Assembly (NCBI GenBank): GCA_023423795.1
Contig: JAFAEX010000007.1
Span: 1 to 5,069, forward strand
Direction: 5' to 3'
Length of the DNA: 5,069 bases
DNA from: Chloroflexota bacterium
GTDB lineage: Bacteria > Chloroflexota > Chloroflexia > Thermomicrobiales > UBA6265
The notes below the pieces were generated by a model, which saw only the letters and a program-made list of their open reading frames with translations, was not told where the DNA came from and ran no database searches. The translations under genes and the position numbers were made by a program. Of the stretch, positions 1-5,029 are shown one piece after another (the stretch's first letter is position 1; every line of letters begins with the position of its first letter).

Positions 1-7
1 CCCGGAA

Positions 8-23
8 CCGCGTACGTACGCGG
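8..23. repeat. 16-bp perfect palindrome
   Basis: CCGCGTACGTACGCGG reads the same on both strands, with no central loop. The symmetry breaks at the next base pair outward (A at 7, G at 24). A perfect even palindrome of this length suits a dimeric DNA-binding protein site, or the outer part of a 3'-end structure. It abuts the neighbouring stem-loop, sharing bases 22-23. Confidence 0.6.
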
Positions 24-42
24 GAGGGCGCCGGGCCCTCCC
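22..42 (-). terminator. GC-rich stem-loop, possible terminator of the CoA-transferase gene
   Basis: GGGAGGGC (22-29) pairs with GCCCTCCC (35-42) around a 5-nt loop, giving an 8-bp stem of mostly G-C pairs. It lies about 47 bases past the minus-strand stop codon. There is no T-run on the 3' side in the minus-strand direction; the 16-bp palindrome follows instead. Intrinsic termination is therefore only plausible, and the stem could equally be an mRNA 3'-end stabiliser. Confidence 0.4.
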
Positions 43-88
43 CTACGAACGACGAACGGATTCCCGCGCCAATCAACCGGATTTCGTA

Positions 89-1342
89 TTACGCCGGCTC
101 CGCGGCCGCCCCGGAAGCGATCATCCCGGCGATCTCCTCCTCCGAGAAGCCGGCCTCGGCGAGGATCTCCCGCGTCTGCTCGCCAAGCAGCGGCGCCGGG
201 CGGCGGGCGGAGACGGCTTCCCCGTCGAAGTGGTACGGGCCGCCGGTCGCCTTCATCGGGCCGGCCGCCGGGTGCTCGATCTCCAGCAGCAGCGATTGCG
301 ACAGCACCTGCGGGTCTTCCAGCACGTCGCCCAGCGTCTGGATCGGGCCGCTCGGGACGGAGGCCTCGTCCAGCCGGCGCAGCAGTTCGGCGCGGGTGAG
401 GGTGTCGAGCGTCGGTTGCAGCGTGGCGTACAAGTCGGGTTTGTTGGTGACGCGGCCGGCGTTGGTGCGGAAGGTCTCGTGGTCCTTGAGTTCCGGGCGG
501 CCGATCGCGTCGCAGAAGCGCAGCCACATCGCGTCGTTGCCGACCGAGACGTTCACGTGGCCGTCGGCGCAGGCGAACGTGTCGTAGGGCGCGATGTTGG
601 GGTGGCCGTTGCCGAGCATCGGCGGGTTGTTGCCGGTGTGGAAGTAGTTGGCGGCCTGGTAGGTCAGCAGCGCCACCTGGCCGCCGAGCATCGAGGTGTC
701 GATGCGGCAGCCCTCGCCCGTCTTCTCGCGGCGCAGCAGGGCGGAGGCGATGGCGTAGGCGGCGAACATGCCCGCGCCGATGTCGGCGATGGGCACCCCG
801 AGACGGGTCGGCAGCCCGCCGGGGTGGCCGGTGATCGACATCATGCCGCTCATGCCCTGCACGATCAGGTCGTAGGCGACGCGGTCGTGGTCCGGCCCCA
901 TCTGCCCGAAGCCGGAGATGCTGGCGTACACCAGCCGGGGAACGCGCTCGCGCACGGCCACGTCGCCGAACCCGAGCCGGGCCAGCGTGCCGGGCGAGAA
1001 GTTCTCCACCAGCACGTCGGCGCCGTCCAGCAGTTTCCAGAGTGCGGCCTTGCCGCCGTCGCTCTTGAGGTCGAGGGCGACCGAGCGCTTGTTGCGGTTG
1101 ACGGACATGAAGTAGGTGGACTCGCCGGCGACGAATGGCGGGCCCCAGAGGCGGGTGTCGTCGCCGCGGCCGGGCATCTCGACCTTGACCACGTCGGCCC
1201 CGAGGTCGCCGAGCATCATGGTGCAGTAGGGGCCGGTCATCACCCGCGTCAGGTCGATGACGCGGATGCCCGTCAGCGGCAGCGCAGCGGGGATCGTCTC
1301 GGTCCTGGACTCGGTTTCGGCGTTCTGCTCGGGCGCGGGCAT
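89..1342 (-). CDS. CaiB/BaiF (class III) CoA-transferase
   Basis: This 417-residue cytoplasmic enzyme would move CoA between acyl-CoA and carboxylic-acid substrates through acyl-aspartate and glutamate-anhydride type intermediates, as known for the family. Recognisable parts are the N-terminal GIRVIDLTRVMTGPYC segment (25-40), LGADVVKVE (47-55), the NRNKRSVALDL segment (82-92), ENFSPG (113-118), SGFGQMGP (143-150) and HPGGLPTRLGVPIADIGAG (173-191). By motif position, D187 corresponds to the catalytic aspartate of formyl-CoA transferase. Length matches the family, and the protein looks complete and intact. The ATG is preceded by GAGGGAG on the minus strand, about 10 nt away. The pattern suggests the succinyl-CoA:dicarboxylate/hydroxymethylglutarate group, but substrate cannot be assigned from sequence alone. 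High GC marks it as host backbone. The DUF4928-like gene lies 110 bp upstream on the same strand. Confidence 0.95.
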   Translation of the reverse strand: MPAPEQNAETESRTETIPAALPLTGIRVIDLTRVMTGPYCTMMLGDLGADVVKVEMPGRGDDTRLWGPPFVAGESTYFMSVNRNKRSVALDLKSDGGKAALWKLLDGADVLVENFSPGTLARLGFGDVAVRERVPRLVYASISGFGQMGPDHDRVAYDLIVQGMSGMMSITGHPGGLPTRLGVPIADIGAGMFAAYAIASALLRREKTGEGCRIDTSMLGGQVALLTYQAANYFHTGNNPPMLGNGHPNIAPYDTFACADGHVNVSVGNDAMWLRFCDAIGRPELKDHETFRTNAGRVTNKPDLYATLQPTLDTLTRAELLRRLDEASVPSGPIQTLGDVLEDPQVLSQSLLLEIEHPAAGPMKATGGPYHFDGEAVSARRPAPLLGEQTREILAEAGFSEEEIAGMIASGAAAEPA

Positions 1343-1393
1343 GACGGGGCGGCTCCCTCGGGGCGTGCGCGGATCGGCTGGCCTTGGCCGGCG

Positions 1394-1402
1394 ATTGTAG
1401 CA
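1394..1402 (-). promoter_or_regulatory. Candidate extended -10 promoter for the CoA-transferase gene
   Basis: The minus strand reads TGCTACAAT, an extended -10 (TGn) followed by TACAAT, which matches TATAAT at five of six positions. No convincing -35 hexamer lies 16-18 bp upstream, where the sequence is around ACGGTT; extended -10 promoters need one less. The predicted start is about 45 nt upstream of the ATG at 1342. This would separate expression of the CoA-transferase from the island gene upstream. Confidence 0.4.
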
Positions 1403-1452
1403 GCGGCGAGTCGGCCAACCGTTCCACGTATCGCTCTACGAGCAACACGGTT

Positions 1453-2502
1453 TCAGGCCGTTGGATCCACCAGCCTGCGTTCGGGCGATGCAATCTTGAC
1501 ATCGAGCGCGATGTGGCGTGTTTCTTTCAAAAGAGCCACGCGCCGATTGTACCGGTCGATCAAATCCCTGATGCCCTTGATCCTTTGATCATGGTCGAAA
1601 TCAGCGGCGAAATCGATGTGCATGCCGATGAGGTCTTCGGCAGCGATACAGACGACATCTTCAGTCGCCGCCTCGCGCTCCACAAGTGTTCGGGCACAGC
1701 TTACTTCCGACCCCGGAACCACGTAGTAGACAAGGTATCCATCCCAATACCTGATGCCAAGATCGGCGACACGGCGTGGATCTGCCTCGCTATCGATTGA
1801 AATACATGCGTCTCCGATCAATAGGGAGAATTCGTCGTCAGTTGCTGCACTTGGAATGCCAGGGTTGAACACCGAAATGCCGCCAACGACAGATTCCAAC
1901 ATGGCCTCCGTCAAGAAGCGAATCATCATCCTTCGGCTTCGTTCATCCGGTGCGGTGGCGAAGATGGAACCGATGATCGCGCTCGAAGCCAACGATGCGT
2001 CGAGGGCAATCGGCTTTTTCGACGAGCGCATGAGCATGTCCGCCCGCGTTGCGAGGAACCCTTGTGCAGTGGTCACGACATCATTGCGTGCCCCTGGATC
2101 GAGGTCACTAATGCCCTCTATGCGGTTGATTCGCGCCGCTAGGTCGAGGGCGACTTCGAGCGTGCCCTTCGTCGTTCTGCCGCCCGCGGATGCGAACGTC
2201 GCGCGGATGCCAAACCGCTCCAGGATGCGCTGGATGAATCGTCCGCTTGTCCGAATCTCGCGCTTGTCGGTGACGAAGCTGTGCTCGGCAAGTGGAAACT
2301 GGGAGCGCAGATATTCGAGCACCGCCAGCCCAGCGCAGATAACGAATCGTCCCCGCTCATCCCCAGCGGCCGTCAGGTAGTTACCGTGCCAGGACTGGAC
2401 AGTGCGCAGCAGATCTTCGCGGGCCGTCCGGGTACGTTCCGCTCGCTGGGCCGCTTGCTGAAAGCCCTGCCCGCCTCGTGACGCTTCTCTTGCCGTCCCC
2501 AT
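1453..2502 (-). CDS. DUF4928-like protein, putative restriction-nuclease-like
   Basis: This 349-residue protein is probably cytoplasmic; no signal peptide or membrane segment is seen. Residues about 50-126 match my memory of the DUF4928 N-terminal region: RFVICAGLAVLEYL (52-65), the RTSGRFIQRILERFGI segment (84-99), then AGGRTTKGTLEVALDLAARIN (106-126), which looks like a helix-turn-helix unit. Residues about 165-320 resemble the C-terminal half of the family: SSAIIGSIFAT (173-183), a strand pair ending LLIGDACISID (227-237), a hydrophobic YLVYYVV strand (256-262), and DLIGMHI (290-296). E224 and D231 could belong to a PD-(D/E)XK-like core, but the signature is not clear. As I recall, family members often accompany cytosine methyltransferases; none is present here. 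The ATG follows GAGGA at about 7-nt spacing. The gene is divergent from the DGQHR gene. GC is about 55% in a sampled row, well below the flanks, which suggests acquisition. Family call moderate; nuclease function unproven. Confidence 0.7.
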   Translation of the reverse strand: MGTAREASRGGQGFQQAAQRAERTRTAREDLLRTVQSWHGNYLTAAGDERGRFVICAGLAVLEYLRSQFPLAEHSFVTDKREIRTSGRFIQRILERFGIRATFASAGGRTTKGTLEVALDLAARINRIEGISDLDPGARNDVVTTAQGFLATRADMLMRSSKKPIALDASLASSAIIGSIFATAPDERSRRMMIRFLTEAMLESVVGGISVFNPGIPSAATDDEFSLLIGDACISIDSEADPRRVADLGIRYWDGYLVYYVVPGSEVSCARTLVEREAATEDVVCIAAEDLIGMHIDFAADFDHDQRIKGIRDLIDRYNRRVALLKETRHIALDVKIASPERRLVDPTA

Positions 2503-2537
2503 CTTGCTGTCCTCATGATGACCTCGACCGCCGAGAC

Positions 2538-2566
2538 ATCATGGCGCCGCTGCCCTCCAACGTCAA
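2538..2566 (-). promoter_or_regulatory. Candidate promoter of the DUF4928-like gene
   Basis: On the minus strand, TTGACG (2566 down to 2561) is followed after exactly 17 bp by CATGAT (2543 down to 2538). The -35 is five of six to consensus and the -10 four of six. A start near 2531 would leave a leader of about 28 nt with the GAGGA ribosome site. The -35 overlaps the AAACGTTT palindrome, which could act as its operator. Confidence 0.4.
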
Positions 2567-2572
2567 ACGTTT
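2565..2572. promoter_or_regulatory. AAACGTTT palindrome, candidate operator
   Basis: This perfect 8-bp palindrome sits between the two divergent start codons and overlaps the -35 of the DUF4928-like gene. The heptamer CAAACGT that covers its left part (2564-2570) recurs at 2616-2622 in the DGQHR promoter, 52 bp away, about five helical turns. A single protein could use both copies to control the two genes together. Confidence 0.35.
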
Positions 2573-2590
2573 ACGCGCTTCGAAAACCCA

Positions 2591-2619
2591 TTGACTCGCG
2601 TATTACGTCGTGATACAAA
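2591..2619 (+). promoter_or_regulatory. Sigma-70-type promoter of the DGQHR gene
   Basis: TTGACT (2591-2596) and TACAAA (2614-2619) are separated by 17 bp, with a TG at 2611-2612 forming an extended -10 (TGaTACAAA). The -35 is five of six and the -10 four of six to consensus. Transcription would begin near 2626 and give a leader of about 36 nt carrying AGGAGG. This is the best promoter match in the window. Confidence 0.6.
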
Positions 2620-2624
2620 CGTAA
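2603..2624. promoter_or_regulatory. TTACGT-N10-ACGTAA inverted repeat over the -10 element
   Basis: TTACGT (2603-2608) and ACGTAA (2619-2624) are perfect 6-bp inverted arms, 16 bp centre to centre, flanking and overlapping the -10 hexamer of the DGQHR promoter. Protein bound here would block RNA polymerase, so a repressor site is the natural reading. DndB itself is reported to repress its own operon in Salmonella, so autoregulation is possible, but that is inference. Confidence 0.45.
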
Positions 2625-2649
2625 CTCGCCCAAGTTGGGAGTGGTTGTC

Positions 2650-2655
2650 AGGAGG
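2650..2655 (+). promoter_or_regulatory. Strong ribosome binding site fixing the DGQHR start
   Basis: AGGAGG, a perfect Shine-Dalgarno core, lies 6 nt before the ATG at 2662. It would fall inside the coding region if the in-frame TTG at 2635 were used, so it decides in favour of the ATG. Confidence 0.8.
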
Positions 2656-2661
2656 AGATCC

Positions 2662-3900
2662 ATGACTGACGGAACAAGCCCGTTTTCGCCGCTTCGCTCG
2701 CACAGCACATTGCAGGAGGCCCGAGACGCCGCTGCCGACGATGCGGCATCTACCGGTGGCAGGACCTTTCCCTGCGTCGTGTTCAAGCAGGGAAACCGCT
2801 TGATGATCTCGACCGCCATCCCCATGACGGCCCTGCGCAACCACATTCGGCACGACTGGGTAGGCATGGATGAAGGCAAGGGCGTCCGCGAGGCGACCAA
2901 CCGTCCGCTGATTCCCGAACACGTCAGGAATATCGAGGCGTACCTTCTTCAGAACTCCGACGTTTACATCATGCCGCCGGTAACGCTCAACGTCCGGGAA
3001 GAGCCGCAGCTTTACGTCCACAACACGAACAGCCCAACGAGGCTCGGATACTTGGTCATCGATCCCGACACGAAGTACTTCGTGACCGATGGTCAGCATC
3101 GAATTGCGGCAATTGCCGGGCACAACGCGGGGCGCAAACCGGCACCCGGCGTCCTCGGTCAGGAAGAGTCGTTCGAGAAGGACGGGATTGCGGTCCAGAT
3201 CGTGTACGAGCCCGACCTGGCATACGTGCATCAGGATTTCGCCGACGCCGCCCAGACGAAGGCGATTCCGGCCAGCCTCCTCGCCAGCTACAACATGCGG
3301 GAACCGATCAACCGAGTCCTGGCCGGCATCGTCGATGGCTCTTTCCTGAAAGGCCGGGTGGACGAGAGCGCTAAGACGCTTCCCAAGCTCAGCAACAAAC
3401 TGTTCCTGCTCAACCAGGTCAGGGGCTTCGTCAAAGAGCTTCTGGTCAAAGACTACGCCAAAGCGGAACAAGCCCTGCTCAACGAGGCCCGCGCGCTGAT
3501 CGGCGAGACTTCGCAGCAAAACGAGTTCATCGCCAACGCTCGCCAACTGCTCGGGGTCCTCGCCGACAACATGACGCCCTGGAAGGAAATCGCCCACGGC
3601 GGGGACGAGTGGCTGGGAAAGAACAGCGTCGCCGATTACCGCGAGCAGTACGTCAACATGACGGCAACTGGCCTTGCCATCATCGGCCGGGTTGGGTACA
3701 CGGTCATCAAGAAGACCAACGATCCTGTCGAACGTGAGGCCTACTATCGGCGTCTCGCAACGGAGATCGATTGGCGTCGTTCTGCCGAAATCTGGCAGAA
3801 CGGAATCATCCAGAATAACAAGATCATGACGCAGCGAGGGCCGGTCCGGGAATCCGCGAGCAAGGTCCTGGCGGCGCTCGGTCTGGACGACGAGCAGTAA
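2662..3900 (+). CDS. DGQHR-domain (DndB-like) protein
   Basis: This 412-residue soluble protein belongs to the DGQHR/DndB family found in DNA-modification systems. The signature is VTDGQHRIAAIAGHN at 141-155, with the DGQHR motif at 143-147. Other family-like parts are RPLIPEHVRNIEAYLL (81-96), a VYEPD strand leading to HQDFADAAQTKAIPASLLASYN (181-211), which resembles the usual FxDxNxxxxxxxxSL...D segment, the TATGLAIIGRVGYTVI segment (334-349), and a C-terminal WRRSAEIWQNGII unit (371-383). DndB is known as a transcriptional repressor of phosphorothioation operons, and a related protein (DpdB) works in 7-deazaguanine DNA modification; the role here is not known. The ATG at 2662 is chosen over TTG 2635 because of the AGGAGG site. 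The gene is slightly longer than classical DndB (about 360 residues). It is divergent from the DUF4928-like gene and converges on the small winged-helix-like gene. No dndA/C/D/E genes are nearby. GC is near 55%. Confidence 0.9.
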   Translation: MTDGTSPFSPLRSHSTLQEARDAAADDAASTGGRTFPCVVFKQGNRLMISTAIPMTALRNHIRHDWVGMDEGKGVREATNRPLIPEHVRNIEAYLLQNSDVYIMPPVTLNVREEPQLYVHNTNSPTRLGYLVIDPDTKYFVTDGQHRIAAIAGHNAGRKPAPGVLGQEESFEKDGIAVQIVYEPDLAYVHQDFADAAQTKAIPASLLASYNMREPINRVLAGIVDGSFLKGRVDESAKTLPKLSNKLFLLNQVRGFVKELLVKDYAKAEQALLNEARALIGETSQQNEFIANARQLLGVLADNMTPWKEIAHGGDEWLGKNSVADYREQYVNMTATGLAIIGRVGYTVIKKTNDPVEREAYYRRLATEIDWRRSAEIWQNGIIQNNKIMTQRGPVRESASKVLAALGLDDEQ

Positions 3901-3939
3901 TCGAACAGCGATGGGCCGAGGACAAGCTTACTGCTCGTC
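3889..3939. repeat. 12-bp inverted repeat spanning both convergent stop codons
   Basis: GACGAGCAGTAA (3889-3900) and TTACTGCTCGTC (3928-3939) are perfect inverted arms around 27 bp. Each arm is the coding end of one convergent gene, including its stop codon, so the two proteins end alike (DDEQ and EDEQ). Past one mismatch the pairing continues for two more base pairs. Transcripts from either side could fold into this stem. Confidence 0.6.
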
Positions 3940-3945
3940 CTCGGC
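3915..3945. terminator. Alternative 9-bp GC-rich hairpin between convergent genes
   Basis: GCCGAGGAC (3915-3923) pairs with GTCCTCGGC (3937-3945) around a 13-nt loop. It shares bases 3937-3939 with the 12-bp inverted repeat, so the two stems cannot form together. It lies just past the DGQHR stop and within the 3' end of the opposing gene. It may act as a two-way terminator, but neither strand shows a T-run. Confidence 0.35.
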
Positions 3946-4296
3946 GTCCTCCTCGGCCTCGATCCCGGACGGTGCCAACTCCGGGCCAAGCACCCGGTCG
4001 AGCGCCTGCTGCGCGGTCCGGCGGCCGTCCGCGGTGAGGGCGAACCGCTTCTGGCCGCAGGGAACCACATCCCCCGAGATCTTCAGGGTGCGGTACAGGG
4101 GTTTGTGAATATTCGATCCGTCGGGAAACTCGGGATAGCCGCGCAGGGCGAACGTCTCGGGGAAGAGCCGCCACGCTTCGACGACGATGTCCTCGTATTC
4201 GAGCGGGTCGAGCCGGCCCAATCCCGCGCGGAACATCGCGATCAGGATCTTCTCGCCGTTCGTCAGGTCTGCCCCGGCAACCAGCCGCCGCGTCAT
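3928..4296 (-). CDS. Small winged-helix-like protein of unknown function
   Basis: This 122-residue protein is not one I can name. Residues about 10-80 form a compact helical domain with LTNGEKILIAMF (11-22), EYEDIVVEAWRLFP (33-46) and FALRGYPEFPDGSNIHKPLYRTLKISGDV (49-77). A strand-like CGQKRFALTADGRRTAQQAL stretch (80-99) follows. The order helix, helix, helix, then a short beta wing ending in the LTADGRR turn is typical of winged-helix DNA-binding proteins, so DNA binding is plausible. The tail is acidic (IEAEEDAEDEQ, 112-122), reminiscent of DNA-mimic or protein-docking tails. The start at 4296 is preferred over the in-frame ATG at 4350 because AAGGGAG sits about 5 nt before it, whereas the upstream ATG has no ribosome site and lies in a palindrome. 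It converges on the DGQHR gene with 27 bp between. GC is near 65%. Confidence 0.75.
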   Translation of the reverse strand: MTRRLVAGADLTNGEKILIAMFRAGLGRLDPLEYEDIVVEAWRLFPETFALRGYPEFPDGSNIHKPLYRTLKISGDVVPCGQKRFALTADGRRTAQQALDRVLGPELAPSGIEAEEDAEDEQ

Positions 4297-4401
4297 CCAC
4301 GCTCCCTTCCGGTATACCCCAGTGCCGGCAGGGTAACGTAATGACGTCATACGCGCGACCAGTTCGTGTGGCCCCGTTACGTGGAGGGGAATGAGTCCAG
4401 C
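4297..4401. promoter_or_regulatory. Upstream region of the small gene with ACGT-rich sites
   Basis: This 105-bp gap separates the small gene from the TIGR03086-like gene upstream on the same strand. It contains the 10-bp palindrome ATGACGTCAT (4341-4350), ACGTAA (4336-4341) and TTACGT (4377-4382), plus GGTATACC (4311-4318). The TTACGT core matches the inverted repeat in the DGQHR promoter. TATACC on the minus strand could be a -10 element, but it would start transcription inside the ribosome site and has no good -35. I see no confident promoter. Confidence 0.4.
4341..4350. promoter_or_regulatory. ATGACGTCAT palindrome, candidate operator
   Basis: This perfect 10-bp palindrome is centred about 50 bp upstream of the small gene's ATG. 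It directly abuts the ACGTAA element at 4336-4341, sharing one base. Its position fits a regulator site for the small gene. Confidence 0.4.
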
Positions 4402-4977
4402 CTACACCGCCCGCCCGAGGAACGCCGCCAGCCGGTCGGCCGCGCTGGCGTCATCCGGGGCGGGTTGCTCCGGGGCGAAGGCGGTCATCGTGGAGCGGTC
4501 GAAGGCGGACATGGCCTGCCGGGTCATCGCGAGGGCGGCCTCGTTCAGTTCGGGCGCGAAGTCGGTCGGTTGGCCGGTCGCCTTCGCCACGTCCCAGCCG
4601 TGGACGAGCAGGTCCACCAGCCCGAACCCGGCCGCCACTGCCGCCGGCATCTCGCCGGACGGCAGCGGCAGCGTCCGCTCCAGCGCGCCCGGTTCGCGCA
4701 GGACAGCCAGCAGCCGCGCGTTGGAGGCCGCGAACGCCGCGGCAAGGCCCGCGTCGGGCACGGAAGCGACCGGTTCCGCAGGCGACGCCCCGCCACCGGA
4801 CACGGCGGCGAGGAACCCGTCCGTGTTGCGGACCAGGTGCTCCACCACCCCGCGCACGTCCCACTCCGTGCACGGGCTCGGCAGCGCCCACTGATCGGGC
4901 CGCACCGCCGCGACGATCGGCTCCACCGCGTCCGCTGCCGCCGCCATCGAGGTCACGAGATCGGGCTGCTCGGTCAT
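4402..4977 (-). CDS. TIGR03086-type metal-binding protein (maleylpyruvate isomerase-like fold)
   Basis: This 191-residue protein belongs to the DinB-like four-helix superfamily that includes mycothiol-dependent maleylpyruvate isomerase and uncharacterised TIGR03086 proteins. Signature segments are LPSPCTEWDVRGVVEHLV (32-49) and VDLLVHGWDVAKATGQ (121-136). H47, H126 and D129 are the expected metal-ligand positions. The first helix, VTSMAAAADAVEPIV (8-22), and C-terminal DDASAADRLAAFLGR (175-189) also fit the family. Thiol-transfer or isomerase chemistry is possible but the substrate is unknown. ATG 4977 is preferred to ATG 4986, since GGGAG abuts the latter directly and sits about 9 nt before the former. 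The gene is very GC-rich (about 80% in a sampled row), with host-like codon use, and marks the right border of the island. It might read through into the small gene 105 bp downstream. Confidence 0.9.
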   Translation of the reverse strand: MTEQPDLVTSMAAAADAVEPIVAAVRPDQWALPSPCTEWDVRGVVEHLVRNTDGFLAAVSGGGASPAEPVASVPDAGLAAAFAASNARLLAVLREPGALERTLPLPSGEMPAAVAAGFGLVDLLVHGWDVAKATGQPTDFAPELNEAALAMTRQAMSAFDRSTMTAFAPEQPAPDDASAADRLAAFLGRAV

Positions 4978-4997
4978 CGGGTGCATCTCCCGGTTTG

Positions 4998-5029
4998 GTC
5001 GGCAAGTCGGCGGGTCGGCGGGTGGGCCA
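4998..5029. repeat. Octamer tandem repeat
   Basis: Consecutive 8-bp units read GTCGGCAA (4998-5005), GTCGGCGG (5006-5013), GTCGGCGG (5014-5021) and a degenerate GTGGGCCA (5022-5029). The array sits just upstream of the TIGR03086-like gene. It may be slipped-strand drift in GC-rich DNA rather than a functional site. Confidence 0.5.

Larger units (their letters stand above)
1..88. other. Intergenic region downstream of the CoA-transferase gene
   Basis: This stretch has no gene. It holds a 16-bp perfect palindrome and an adjacent GC-rich stem-loop, listed separately. Both lie just beyond the minus-strand stop codon of the CoA-transferase gene, so they are probably part of its 3' end or of the gap to a gene outside the window. 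Confidence 0.6.

Noticed and set aside
230..1588. Long plus-strand open frame of 452 codons over the CoA-transferase gene
   Set aside because: Its translation is low-complexity (rich in A, G, R, V, H), typical of the antisense frame of a high-GC gene. The minus-strand frame has full CaiB/BaiF motifs.
1754..2380. Plus-strand frame of 208 codons over the DUF4928-like gene
   Set aside because: It has no recognisable domain and no ribosome site, and is fully covered by the minus-strand gene with family-like blocks.
2635..2661. Upstream TTG start for the DGQHR gene
   Set aside because: The perfect AGGAGG at 2650-2655 would lie inside the coding region. It is correctly spaced for the ATG at 2662.
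2563..3597. Minus-strand frame of 344 codons over the DGQHR gene
   Set aside because: It is an antisense shadow. The plus strand carries the DGQHR motif, an AGGAGG site and a promoter.
4297..4350. Upstream ATG at 4350 for the small gene
   Set aside because: There is no ribosome site before it and it lies within the ATGACGTCAT palindrome. The ATG at 4296 has AAGGGAG close upstream.
1423..4385. TCCACGTA (1423-1430) and TACGTGGA (4378-4385) as possible inverted island-end repeats
   Set aside because: Only 8 bp are shared, with no extension and no transposase or integrase. This is expected by chance at this length.
4451..5005. Overlapping minus-strand frame of 184 codons beside the TIGR03086-like gene
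   Set aside because: Its composition is dominated by R, G and A with no motif. The neighbouring frame holds the conserved His and Asp motifs.
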